Shown here: positions 1 through 6,444 of the stretch, in pieces
How the letters are laid out: each line of letters starts with the position of its first letter
Numbering within the stretch: the stretch's first letter is position 1
Origin: Phycisphaerales bacterium
GTDB taxonomy: Bacteria; Planctomycetota; Phycisphaerae; Tepidisphaerales; Tepidisphaeraceae
DNA length: 12,181 nucleotides
Assembly: GCA_028288775.1 (NCBI GenBank)
Contig: JAQGHP010000572.1
Coordinates: forward strand, 1 to 12,181
Reading direction: 5' to 3'
Position numbers and translations under genes: made by a program
Notes under the pieces: model-generated
What the model saw: the letters and a program-made list of their open reading frames with translations, nothing else
What the model was told of the DNA's origin: nothing
The model's database searches: none

Positions 1-335
1 TTAATCAGCTTTTGCAGTCGCGACAGCTTGCGCTTGCAGAAGTTAAAGCGGAGGAACATGACGCGTTCCTCGCCCGCTTTCATGAGTTGTGGCGCGCCGG
101 TCATGGCCTCGTCGAGCGCTTCGTCTCGCGTGGGCTGATACCAGCTCGTCATTGGAAGCTGTGGCTCCTTCTCGAAGTTGAACAGCTCCTTCTCAATATC
201 CTTCTGCTCAAAAATCGGGCTATCCATGAAGGCGTAAGACTCCTTCATGAGTTCCTCGACCTTTTGTCGCATGTTTCGCGGAATTGACGCCCCTGAGGAC
301 GTCACCCTAGCCGCTCCCATCGTCATCGTGGCCAT
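1..335 (-). CDS. RNA polymerase sigma-70 family factor, N-terminal part (cut by window edge)
   Basis: Reading leftward from the ATG at 335, 111 codons stay open to the window edge, so the C-terminal part is missing. The visible residues include IPRNMRQKVEELM (18-30), MDSPIF (37-42) and, near the end, GEERVMFLRFNFCKRKLSRL (88-107). From family knowledge, planctomycete primary-like sigma factors carry an 'IPRNMR...LM...DSPxF' leader, then a region 1.2/2.1 helix of the type 'EEVHLFRxMNYLKYRA'. The match is clear in pattern but not verified by alignment. Such a factor would direct core RNA polymerase to promoters. A GAGG lies six bases before the ATG and supports this start; a GTG four codons upstream is an alternative. 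The gene is divergent from nadD. Regions 2.4 and 4, which set promoter specificity, are outside the window, so the subgroup cannot be named. The gap between the leader and the helix (about residues 43-87) is poorly conserved. Confidence 0.72.
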   Translation of the reverse strand, partial: MATMTMGAARVTSSGASIPRNMRQKVEELMKESYAFMDSPIFEQKDIEKELFNFEKEPQLPMTSWYQPTRDEALDEAMTGAPQLMKAGEERVMFLRFNFCKRKLSRLQKLI

Positions 336-654
336 CTTTGGCCTCACTTTCTGGGCTTCCGGGGCTCCCATTTGTCCCGGCTGTCTATTTTACGGACTTT
401 TTCGGCACCACTAAATCTTACGCACGAAATCGCCTTGGGTTCGTATCGCAAATCGAGACAGCAAAGGCTGTTATAAAATTCGTACCGATTTAGCACGACA
501 TTGGCCGCACTGGACACTTTTTGCAGTCGGCTCTGCCCGTCGTCTCACCACACCCAAGCATTTCACCCCACCTCTCCGCTACAATACAGACAACGGCAAG
601 AGGTATACCATTAGTCCCCTAAGCATAAAATTTTGAAAAATTTGGAGTCGCCGG
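336..654. other. Divergent intergenic region between the sigma factor gene and nadD
   Basis: This stretch of 319 bases is less GC-rich than its surroundings and has no convincing ORF. It must hold promoters for both divergent genes. A perfect short inverted repeat, ACAGC-AAAG-GCTGT, lies at 458-471 next to an AT-rich TATAAAATT (472-480). It could be an operator or a small hairpin. No sequence pair with good -35 and -10 matches at a 16-18 base spacing was found for the minus strand. Confidence 0.5.
580..585 (+). promoter_or_regulatory. Candidate -10 element for nadD (TACAAT)
   Basis: TACAAT in the context CGCTACAATAC matches five of six bases of the sigma-70 -10 consensus and lies about 70 bases before the nadD start. 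The -35 position (about 557-562) has no good TTGACA match, so this is a tentative call. nadD itself has GGAG at 644-647, seven bases before its ATG. Confidence 0.33.
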
Positions 655-1245
655 ATGCGAACCCTTTGTCTGGGTGGCAGTTTTAACCCGATCCACCACG
701 CCCATCTGATCACCAGCCGGTCCGTGGCTGAAAAACTCAACTACGACCGGGTCCTGCTCATTCCCAGCGCTCAGCCGCCACATAAACCGGATTCTGCCAC
801 TCTGGCAGCCCCGGCAGATCGTTTGGCAATGGTCCGGCTGGCCGTGGCGGATGATCCTCTCTTCTCGGTCGATGACCTTGAGATCACCCGCACCGGCCCC
901 AGTTACACCATCGACACGGCCCGCATTCTCACGGCCAGGGGCGAAGGGCCAGTCCATTGGCTTATCGGCGCGGACATGCTGATGTACCTTCCCAAATGGC
1001 ACCGTGCGCGGGAATTGATCCACGAGGTAAATTTTGTGCCCATCGCGCGCCCCGGATGGCAGATCGACTGGGAATCGCTGCCACCTGAGTTCCGGTCCTT
1101 ACGCGAGGCAGTGGTCGAGACGCCGCTTATCGACATTAGCGCAACCCAAATCCGCCAGCGCATCGCCTCGGGGCTCTCCATCAATTACCTGACTCCGCCG
1201 GCCGTCTGCCAATACATCGCTGAACATCGGCTGTACCGGCCTTAA
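655..1245 (+). CDS. nadD: Nicotinate-nucleotide adenylyltransferase (NadD)
   Basis: This enzyme transfers AMP from ATP to nicotinate mononucleotide, giving deamido-NAD and pyrophosphate in cytoplasmic NAD synthesis. The 196-residue length is normal for the family. Visible hallmarks, in order: the nucleotidyltransferase motif GGSFNPIHHAHL (7-18), a form of GGTFDPIHxGHL with H14 and H17 kept and the usual Gly before the last His replaced by Ala16; PPHK (41-44); SYTIDT (83-88); LIGADML (103-109); and the C-terminal ISATQIRQRI (161-170), matching ISSTxIR, which binds ATP phosphates. GGAG seven bases upstream supports the ATG. The gene stands alone, divergent from a sigma factor gene and converging with a GH2 gene 41 bases away. 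The commonly linked rsfS, obgE and proA are not here. No terminator with a T-tract is visible in the short convergent gap. Confidence 0.95.
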   Translation: MRTLCLGGSFNPIHHAHLITSRSVAEKLNYDRVLLIPSAQPPHKPDSATLAAPADRLAMVRLAVADDPLFSVDDLEITRTGPSYTIDTARILTARGEGPVHWLIGADMLMYLPKWHRARELIHEVNFVPIARPGWQIDWESLPPEFRSLREAVVETPLIDISATQIRQRIASGLSINYLTPPAVCQYIAEHRLYRP

Positions 1246-1286
1246 GATTGTCCCCTCTCACGTAGCAAACCTTCCCCAGCTTCAAA

Positions 1287-3161
1287 TTATTCCTTCCGCG
1301 CGCGATCTTTGGGCCGAGGGGTGCGCGGGTCATGACCGTTCAACGCCACGGCGATCTGCTGCTCCTCGGGCGAGTATGCGCCGCGGGTCGCCACGGCGAT
1401 CTGTTCCAGAGGGAACTTGGGCGTGCGGTCCATATACAGAAGGCCGTTGGCCTCTTGGTACGTGTCCGCGAATTGCGTGTAACAGAATCCCGCAAACAGC
1501 GGCAGCGACCGCACCGCTTCCAGCAGCGCGAAATACCGCCGGGCGAAGGTCCGGGCATCGTCCGCCCGGCTGTAACCCCAGGTGTGGCTCTTGTCCCTCG
1601 CGAAGGCGATCCCGCCAAATTCCGTCAGCATGATTGGCTGATCCTGGTACGCGAAGCCCGGCAACATCAGGACCCGATGCCCCGGCCGCTCGCTGCGCAG
1701 CATCGCGGCAATTCCGTCTCCCTCGTTCGCGTAACGGGCAGCAATCTTTTTCGGGTCGGCGTCATAGTCGTGGATGGCGATGATATCGGTCGCCGCGGCC
1801 TCCCACCCGTCGTTGCCGATCGCGGCACGGGTTGGGTCGAGGGTTTTCGTCAGGTGATACATCGCCTGGATCAGGTGGCGCTGCGCCGGGCTGTCGGGGA
1901 GATCGGGCACGCCCCAGGATTCGTTGATCGGGACCCATGTAATGATGCACGGGTGACTGATGTCGCGGAGGATCGCGTCCGTCCATTGCCGCGTGAGGCG
2001 CTCGACGGTCCGCTGGCTGAACGTGTAACAACTGGGCATTTCCTCCCAGACGAGCAGGCCCATGCGGTCGGCCCAGTAGAGGAAGCGCGGGTCTTCGATC
2101 TTCTGGTGTTTGCGGACGCCGTTGAACCCCATCGCCTTCACCAGTTCGACGTCTCGCCGCAGGGCGTCATCGTCGGGCGCGGTCAGTCCACCCTCCTGCC
2201 AGTAGCCTTGGTCGAGCACCAGCCGCAGCGGGTACGGCTTGCCGTTGAGGACGAAGCGGTCGCCCAGAAGTGAAATCGATCGCATCGCGGTGTAGCTGGT
2301 GACGGAGTCGAGGACCGTGCCATTCGCCTCGCAAAGGTCGATCCGCGCGTCGATCAGCCGAGGCGATTCGGGCGACCAGCGCAGTTCATTGCGATAGTCA
2401 TCGATCCCCGGATCTGGGATTCCAATGCTGCGGGCAATCTGACTCCCGCTCACACTGTACGCATCCTCCGCCAGCACGCGATTACCGCTCGCAAGGCGCA
2501 CGCGCACCTGCAGCCCCTCGCGCTCTTCGCCCGCGAGCTGCGCCTCCAGGCCGATCTCCCAGCGCTCCGGATTGGGCGTCCAGCGCACGGAAGCGATCCG
2601 CATCGCGGGAACAACTTCCAGCCACACCGTTTGCCAGATTCCCGTCGTGCGGTAATACCAGATTGAATGCGGCTGCTCCTGCCAATCCTGCTTGCCCCGC
2701 GGTTTGGAAAGATCGGTGGGATCGTCCTGCGCACGCACGACCAAAATCTGCGGCCCGTCCGCCGACAGCAGGTCCGTCACGTCCGCGAAGAAAGGCGTAT
2801 AGCCTCCCTCATGGCGCACCGCGATCCGGCCGTTTAGCCAGACGGTCGCCTCATAGTCCACCGCGCCAAAGTGCAGCAGCAGCCGATGCCCAGCAGGCAG
2901 CGGCGGGGCGTCGAACGACCGGCGATACCAACATCCCTTAAACAGCCCGGTATTTCCGACACCGCTCAGCGGCGTCTCCGGTGAAAAGGGCACATTGATC
3001 GTGGCGTCCCATTTCACATCCTCGGAGCGGGTAATGCGGTCTTGTTCATCGATCGCAAATTCCCATTCCCCATTGAGGCTCGTCCAGTTGGAGCGCTCGA
3101 GTTGCGGACGGGGATATCCGCGCGGTGAACTGGTTTGTGAATTCTTACGTGCTCGCTTCAT
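1287..3161 (-). CDS. Glycoside hydrolase family 2 protein (beta-galactosidase / beta-glucuronidase / beta-mannosidase-like)
   Basis: This 624-residue protein has the GH2 domain order: an N-terminal jelly-roll sugar-binding domain (about 15-185, with LNGEWEFA and VWLNG), an Ig-like domain (about 186-295) and a TIM barrel (about 300-605). The retaining catalytic pair is visible. The acid/base is E414 in WVPINESWG and the nucleophile is E514 in MLTEFGG. KHQKIEDPRFLYWADRMGLLVWEE (351-374) is the typical barrel segment. No signal peptide is seen, since the N-terminus is MKRARKNSQ, so it probably acts on small glycosides in the cytoplasm. It lacks the large C-terminal domains of LacZ, so its size resembles the shorter GH2 enzymes. 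AAGGA lies 11 bases before the ATG. The family fixes the mechanism but not the substrate, and no transporter or sugar regulator is adjacent to suggest one. Confidence 0.9.
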   Translation of the reverse strand: MKRARKNSQTSSPRGYPRPQLERSNWTSLNGEWEFAIDEQDRITRSEDVKWDATINVPFSPETPLSGVGNTGLFKGCWYRRSFDAPPLPAGHRLLLHFGAVDYEATVWLNGRIAVRHEGGYTPFFADVTDLLSADGPQILVVRAQDDPTDLSKPRGKQDWQEQPHSIWYYRTTGIWQTVWLEVVPAMRIASVRWTPNPERWEIGLEAQLAGEEREGLQVRVRLASGNRVLAEDAYSVSGSQIARSIGIPDPGIDDYRNELRWSPESPRLIDARIDLCEANGTVLDSVTSYTAMRSISLLGDRFVLNGKPYPLRLVLDQGYWQEGGLTAPDDDALRRDVELVKAMGFNGVRKHQKIEDPRFLYWADRMGLLVWEEMPSCYTFSQRTVERLTRQWTDAILRDISHPCIITWVPINESWGVPDLPDSPAQRHLIQAMYHLTKTLDPTRAAIGNDGWEAAATDIIAIHDYDADPKKIAARYANEGDGIAAMLRSERPGHRVLMLPGFAYQDQPIMLTEFGGIAFARDKSHTWGYSRADDARTFARRYFALLEAVRSLPLFAGFCYTQFADTYQEANGLLYMDRTPKFPLEQIAVATRGAYSPEEQQIAVALNGHDPRTPRPKDRARKE

Positions 3162-3185
3162 GGCGTTTGGCGTCCTTACGAAATA

Positions 3186-3196
3186 GGCAAGTTGCC
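3186..3196. promoter_or_regulatory. Candidate operator palindrome ahead of the GH2 gene
   Basis: GGCAA-G-TTGCC is a perfect 5-base inverted repeat 25 bases before the GH2 start. On the minus strand it falls inside the spacer of a weak promoter-like pair (TTGCGT, 17 bases, TATTTC). The position suits a repressor site, but a palindrome this short could be chance. Confidence 0.2.
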
Positions 3197-3350
3197 CAAG
3201 TCACGCAAGGGTAGCGGCGGCGTGCCGCGGCGCAAGCGCCTGTTTTCCACCGCACCGGTTCTCCACCGGCGCGGAATAAGATCGGGAATATTTGTTGCTT
3301 CGTTCAGAGCCGGGGTGTGTCGCCCCGGTCGGGCCGCAGGCCCGCTCTGG

Positions 3351-3485
3351 TCCCCTCTCCCTCGTACTCGGGGGAGAGGGATAGGGTGAGGGGCGGAACT
3401 TCGAGTTGCGCGTCCATTGCAATTGGCGGAACCTCACGTCCGGCCCCTCACCCCAACCCTCTCCCCCGAGTACGAGGGAGAGGGA
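3351..3485. repeat. Long inverted-repeat element, copy 1 (REP/MITE-like)
   Basis: Left arm 3351-3393 and right arm 3444-3485 are inverted copies of each other over about 42 bases, with two internal mismatches and small end differences. They enclose a 50-base unrelated centre. Each arm is itself a hairpin: CCCTCTCCC and GGGAGAGGG around a short GTAC-containing loop. The arms end inward with GGTGAGGGG and CCCCTCACC. A second element with the same design lies at 5083-5201. Similar CCCTCTCCC/GGGAGAGGG palindromes are familiar as dispersed intergenic repeats in several GC-rich bacteria. Here the element separates amt from the GH2 gene. It has no ORF of its own and no clear target-site duplication. 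Confidence 0.85.
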
Positions 3486-3544
3486 GTAGAGACGGCGCTT
3501 CGCTCCGACCGGCCCGGCACGGCACGGCCCGCCTCTCCATTCAA

Positions 3545-3593
3545 CCAAAAAATTAGACGGATCGGCCCACCGCAAAGGTTTCCAAAAAATTAG
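3545..3593. repeat. Two direct copies of CCAAAAAATTAG downstream of amt
   Basis: The 12-base word CCAAAAAATTAG occurs at 3545-3556 and 3582-3593, 37 bases apart start to start. On the amt strand each reads CTAATTTTTTGG, the first only ten bases past the amt stop. The T-runs suggest transcription termination, but no strong hairpin precedes either run. They could also be the remains of a small duplication. Confidence 0.45.
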
Positions 3594-3602
3594 GCAGTCA
3601 TC

Positions 3603-5006
3603 CTAGCGCCTGCGCTGCGTGAGGGTTTGCGAGAGGGGGACTTGCTCGGGCGCGAGGTGCGTGGTGAATTCGGGGTAGCCGGGCGCGCCCATTTCGGGGA
3701 TGTCGAGGCCGGCGATCTCCACCTCGATCGGCACGCGGTTGCTCCCGAGCCAAAGGCGAATGAGACGGAACACCAGCGCCCCCGTCCCGAACGCCCACAC
3801 GATGCATACCACAGCCGCTATTAATTGCGCGAGTAGTTGCTTCGCGTCCCCATAAAACAGCCCGCGGACCGGGCCGTCCACTCCGTGCGTGCCTTCCCCG
3901 AATGTTCCGTTGGCGAAGAGGCCCAGGGCGAACATTCCCCACAATCCACCGATGCCGTGGACACTGATCGCGCCGACGGGGTCGTCGATCCCGCGGCGTT
4001 CGAGGAACAGCACGCCCATCGCCGCGAGCACGCCCGCGACCGCGCCGATGAGGAAGGCCGCCCACGGCTCCACGTACGCGCAGGAGGCGCAGCTCGCCAC
4101 CAGCGCCGAGAGCATGCCGTTGCACATGACGGAAGGGTCGGGCTTGCCATAGACGAGCACCATGAACATCGCCGCCGACAAAGCCCCGGCGACGGATGAC
4201 ATGGCCGTATTGACCGCGACCGCGCCCGCGCGCCCGTCCGCCGCGGCGAAGGATTGTGACGTGTTGAAACCGAACCACGCGAACGCCAGAAGCATGGTCC
4301 CCAGCAACGTCATCGGCACGTTGTGCCCGAAGATGGGGCGCGGATTTCCGTCCTCATCATACTTACCCACGCGCGGCCCGAGTTGAAGCACCCCGGCCAA
4401 GGCCAGCGTGCCGCCGAGCAGATGAACCACGGAAGACCCGGCGTAGTCGACCGCGCCGTGGCCGATGCGCAGGTTCTTTCCCAGCGCAGCCAGCCATCCG
4501 CCGCCCCACATCCAGCAGCCATAGAGCGGAAAGATCACCGCCCCCACGAGCAGGGTAAAGATGCAGAAGCTTTTGAAGCGCCAGCGCTCGACCATCGCGC
4601 CGGTGGGGATCGTCGCGGCGACGCTCATGAAGAGCATCATGAAGAGGAAGCCGGTGAGGACCAGGTCATGCTCGGCGGAGCCCGGCGCGCCGCCCGTCAG
4701 GAAAAATCCCCGCGCGCCTACGAGCCCCCACCAATGCCCGCCGATCCTCACGCCGAAGAGCGTCTTGAGCACGAGGATGTCAGAAAAATTCCCCCACGAT
4801 CCGACCGCATGGTGTCGGCTGCCCGCTCCGCCGCACATCAGCGCGTAGCCGCACACCCAGAACGCCGTAACCCCCAGCGCGTAGGCGAGCAGGGTCATGG
4901 ACATGGTGTGGGCCGAGTTCTTCGAGCGGCACATGCCGGTCTCAAAGAGCGCGAACCCGGCCTGCATGAGCAGGATCAGGAAGCAGGGAACGATCCAGAT
5001 TTGCAT
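3603..5006 (-). CDS. amt: Ammonium transporter (Amt family)
   Basis: Amt proteins are trimeric inner-membrane channels for ammonium/ammonia. This protein has 467 residues and roughly eleven hydrophobic segments. Family marks, in order: MQAGFALFETGMCRSKNSAHTM (14-35), MLFMSVAATIPTGAMVERWRFKSF (124-147), the first pore histidine H195 in DYAGSSVVHLLGG, the segment AFAWFGFNTSQSF (241-253), the second pore histidine H350 in ISVHGIGGLWG, and a C-terminal GLDIPEMGAPGYPEF (433-447) like the tail that contacts PII proteins. An in-frame TAG three codons before the ATG fixes this as the first possible start. The Shine-Dalgarno match is weak. No glnK/glnB gene is adjacent, unlike the common glnK-amtB pair. 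The gene lies between two copies of one inverted-repeat element. Confidence 0.96.
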   Translation of the reverse strand: MQIWIVPCFLILLMQAGFALFETGMCRSKNSAHTMSMTLLAYALGVTAFWVCGYALMCGGAGSRHHAVGSWGNFSDILVLKTLFGVRIGGHWWGLVGARGFFLTGGAPGSAEHDLVLTGFLFMMLFMSVAATIPTGAMVERWRFKSFCIFTLLVGAVIFPLYGCWMWGGGWLAALGKNLRIGHGAVDYAGSSVVHLLGGTLALAGVLQLGPRVGKYDEDGNPRPIFGHNVPMTLLGTMLLAFAWFGFNTSQSFAAADGRAGAVAVNTAMSSVAGALSAAMFMVLVYGKPDPSVMCNGMLSALVASCASCAYVEPWAAFLIGAVAGVLAAMGVLFLERRGIDDPVGAISVHGIGGLWGMFALGLFANGTFGEGTHGVDGPVRGLFYGDAKQLLAQLIAAVVCIVWAFGTGALVFRLIRLWLGSNRVPIEVEIAGLDIPEMGAPGYPEFTTHLAPEQVPLSQTLTQRRR

Positions 5007-5042
5007 GTTTCGACTCTACTCAATTTGAGGTCGGGTGAACAT

Positions 5043-5058
5043 ATTGCCCCAGGGCAAT
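5043..5058. promoter_or_regulatory. Perfect inverted repeat upstream of amt
   Basis: ATTGCCC-CA-GGGCAAT is a perfect 7-base inverted repeat with a 2-base centre, 36 bases before the amt start. The place fits a regulator site in the amt promoter or 5' leader. A sigma-54 promoter would be usual for a nitrogen gene. The nearby minus-strand TGGCC...TTGCC has its GG and GC 14 bases apart instead of 12, so it does not qualify. Confidence 0.35.
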
Positions 5059-5082
5059 CGCGTTCGGCCACATTAGCTCCGG

Positions 5083-5201
5083 TCCCCTCTCCCGGTACTC
5101 CGGGAGAGGGATAGGGTGAGGGGCATTTTCCGCTGTGTGTCTTCCGCGTGTTGTCGAAAGAACCCTCACCCCAACCCTCTCCCGGAGTACCGGGAGAGGG
5201 A
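5083..5201. repeat. Long inverted-repeat element, copy 2 (REP/MITE-like)
   Basis: Left arm 5083-5123 and right arm 5163-5201 are inverted copies enclosing about 39 unrelated bases. It has the same layout as the copy at 3351-3485, including the same asymmetry: ATAGGGTGAGGGG on the left, CCCTCACCCCAACC on the right. The hairpin tips differ: here CCCTCTCCCGG-TACT-CCGGGAGAGGG, where copy 1 has a TCGTACTCGG-type tip. Within each copy the two tips match one another. It lies between amt and the pilin operon leader and contains no gene. Confidence 0.85.
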
Positions 5202-5328
5202 GCAAATCCCAGAATGCGAATACCCCACATCGCCCGCTCGTCGCCGTTTTCCCATTTGCCCCGGCTCCGTTTGAATCGTAGATCATTCTTGCTACCGGCC
5301 CGGAGGTAATCCGGTCTGGTGAAGTGAG

Positions 5329-5516
5329 GATCCCCGAAAAGGGCAAAGCCGCCGTGAGGCGGCGCGGGGTCGCGGAAGCGGCCTCGCTCATCGGCAGGGC
5401 GGCAACGTCGGCCGGTGATGCGCAAAGCGTCCGGTCCACCGCGGGCAACTGCTGGGGACCGCGGACGCTGCCGAAAGGATGCTCGTGAATGCTCCTGCCG
5501 GAGGGCCACGCCCTCC
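5329..5516 (+). ncRNA. Candidate structured RNA in the leader of the pilin operon (c-di-GMP-I-like half motif)
   Basis: Four consecutive strong stems can be drawn on the plus strand. (A) GA.CCCCG (5329-5336) pairs with CGGGG.TC (5365-5371) and encloses AAAAGGGCAAA and the hairpin GCCGCC-GTGA-GGCGGC (5348-5363), which has a GNRA loop. (B) TCATCGGC (5388-5395) pairs with GCCGGTGA (5411-5418). (C) AGCGTCCGGTCC (5426-5437) pairs with GGACC/GGACGCT (5456-5469), with a 2-base bulge. (D) GGAGGGC-CAC-GCCCTCC (5500-5516). GGGCAAA followed by a GNRA-capped stem is the left half of the c-di-GMP-I (GEMM-I) riboswitch, and that class often controls pilin genes. The expected GGGACGCAAAGCC after the stem is missing. 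A GCAAAGC does occur, but about 60 bases later (5422-5428). It could be a variant, a decayed riboswitch or an unrelated RNA. The GNRA loop favours the plus strand, toward the pilin gene about 400 bases downstream. Confidence 0.33.
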
Positions 5517-5597
5517 AATAGTCGCGGGCCTTGGGCCTTCGATGCGGGCAGGTCTGAGCCCTTCTTATCGGTCCTCCTTCCTGAGCGACATCCCCGA

Positions 5598-5769
5598 GTC
5601 CGTGCCGCGCGTGCGGACGGAGCTCGTCGGGCGGGATTAAGTCGGCAACTGCCCCCGTCGATGCTGGGGATGAGCACAGGCCCTCTCCGCCGCACCCTGC
5701 GCGGCGGGGACGAACACCCCGCGGCGCGAGCCGCGGAAGACGCTCCCCGCCGATCTCCATCGCCGGGGA
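5598..5769 (+). other. Chain of GC-rich stem-loops in the pilin leader
   Basis: This part of the 700-base gap before the first pilin gene (5202-5905) has no supported ORF. It does have a run of stem-loops: GTCCG/CGGAC (5598-5618), CCGCCGC/GCGGCGG (5687-5707), CCGCGGC-GCGA-GCCGCGG with a GNRA loop (5719-5736), and TCCCCG.CGAT-CTCC-ATCG.CGGGGA with one C-C mismatch (5744-5769). GC-rich sequence gives some stems by chance, but four perfect or near-perfect ones in 170 bases suggest a folded 5' leader. No known riboswitch consensus was recognised here, and no clear promoter. Confidence 0.35.
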
Positions 5770-5866
5770 ACGCGAGCCGACCCCGAAGGGAGACGCAACG
5801 CAGACGTATCGCCCGGCAGGCCCACCGCCCGCCGGAAGGACCGATCGAGACCGAATTACACCAGAC

Positions 5867-5898
5867 GCCCGGCGAACCGGGCCAAGCTTTTCAGGAGG
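5867..5898 (+). promoter_or_regulatory. Hairpin followed by a strong ribosome-binding site of the first pilin gene
   Basis: GCCCGG-CGAA-CCGGGC (5867-5882) is a perfect 6-base stem. After CAAGCTTTTC comes a full AGGAGG (5893-5898), seven bases before the ATG at 5906. The strong Shine-Dalgarno suits a highly made pilin. The stem just upstream could stabilise the mRNA end, or with the short T-run act as a weak attenuator. Confidence 0.5.
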
Positions 5899-5905
5899 CA
5901 TTCAC

Positions 5906-6391
5906 ATGATTGCGCACCGTACACGTACGAAGAACACCGGCTTCACCCTGATCGAAATTTTGATCGTGGTGATCATCCTGGGCATTCTCGCGGCGATCGT
6001 GATCCCGCAGTTCACCAGCGCCAGCAACGACGCCCGCAAGAGCAACGTCTCCAGCACCCTGCAGACGCTGCGCAGCCAGGTCGAGCTGTACAAGTTGCAG
6101 CACAACGACAACCTGCCCAACCTCACCGACACCAACAACTGGGCCTACCTGACCCAGAAGAGCGACGTGAACAGCAACATCCCGCCCGCGGCCGGGGCCG
6201 TCACCTTCGGGCCGTACATGCAGGACGTTCCGGTCAACGCCCTCACCGGCACCAAGGTCCCGGTGATCATGAATGGCGACGGCACCAAGGCCGTCGCGGG
6301 CGCCGACTACATCTACGACTACAACGGCGGAACCGGCACCGGCCGCATGTGGGCCACCACCGACGCCACCGGCGCGATCTTCGTGCCCTAA
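5906..6391 (+). CDS. GspG-like type II secretion / type IV pilus pseudopilin (first gene of operon)
   Basis: This is a 161-residue prepilin. A short basic leader ending in Gly12 is followed by the class III cleavage site G|FTLIE, so the mature protein starts at Phe13 and has the conserved Glu at mature position 5 (E17). The long hydrophobic helix ILIVVIILGILAAIVIPQF follows, then the amphipathic helix and a small C-terminal domain with GPYMQDVPVNALTG (about 107-120) and YIYDYNGG. GspG-type major pseudopilins build the short periplasmic fibre of type II secretion systems, and prepilin peptidase must cut and methylate the N-terminus. The canonical GspG calcium-loop sequence is not obvious, so GspG-like is the safest name. 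AGGAGG seven bases upstream fixes the start. It is the first gene of a plus-strand operon running to the secretin. Confidence 0.88.
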   Translation: MIAHRTRTKNTGFTLIEILIVVIILGILAAIVIPQFTSASNDARKSNVSSTLQTLRSQVELYKLQHNDNLPNLTDTNNWAYLTQKSDVNSNIPPAAGAVTFGPYMQDVPVNALTGTKVPVIMNGDGTKAVAGADYIYDYNGGTGTGRMWATTDATGAIFVP

Positions 6392-6444
6392 GTGGTTGGG
6401 TTGGACTTGAACCGGCCGGCGGAGTCGTCATCCGCCGCCGGGCG

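Larger units (their letters stand above)
3162..3602. other. Intergenic region between amt and the GH2 gene
   Basis: This 441-base stretch has no supported gene. It holds, from left to right: a short palindrome close to the GH2 start (3186-3196); a GC-rich zone of small inverted repeats (GGCGC-AA-GCGCC at 3229-3240, CCGGGG/CCCCGG at 3310-3315 and 3323-3328); the first copy of the long inverted-repeat element (3351-3485); and two copies of CCAAAAAATTAG (3545-3593) just downstream of amt. The short open frames crossing it are rich in R, G and P and read through the repeat, so they are not believed. Confidence 0.6.

Noticed and set aside
1332..2273. A 313-codon plus-strand frame opposite the GH2 gene
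   Set aside because: It is antisense to conserved GH2 catalytic regions, is rich in R, V and H, and has no family motif.
3540..3602. Intrinsic terminator for amt at the CTAATTTTTTGG words
   Set aside because: T-runs are present but no stable GC stem directly precedes either one on the amt strand.
5043..5070. Sigma-54-type promoter (TGGCC...TTGCC) before amt
   Set aside because: The GG and GC dinucleotides are 14 bases apart, whereas sigma-54 promoters need 12 with little tolerance.
4323..5114. A 263-codon plus-strand frame opposite amt
   Set aside because: It is hydrophilic and charged in R, H and E as the complement of a membrane-protein gene, and it runs into the inverted-repeat element.
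5670..5712. CACAGG...GGGGACG resembling parts of a second c-di-GMP-I riboswitch
   Set aside because: The conserved GGGCAAAC and GCAAAGCC joining segments are absent. Only generic short words match.
4976..5901. Overlapping minus-strand frames of 239 and 293 codons in the pilin leader
   Set aside because: Both read through the inverted-repeat element (giving PSPGTPGEGWGEG- or LPLPVLRERVGVRV-type peptides) and are R/P/G-rich with no family motif. These are typical artefacts of such repeats.
5415..5909. A 164-codon plus-strand frame in the pilin leader
   Set aside because: It is rich in R, P and A, has no ribosome-binding site and ends just inside the pilin start. The region is better explained by hairpins.
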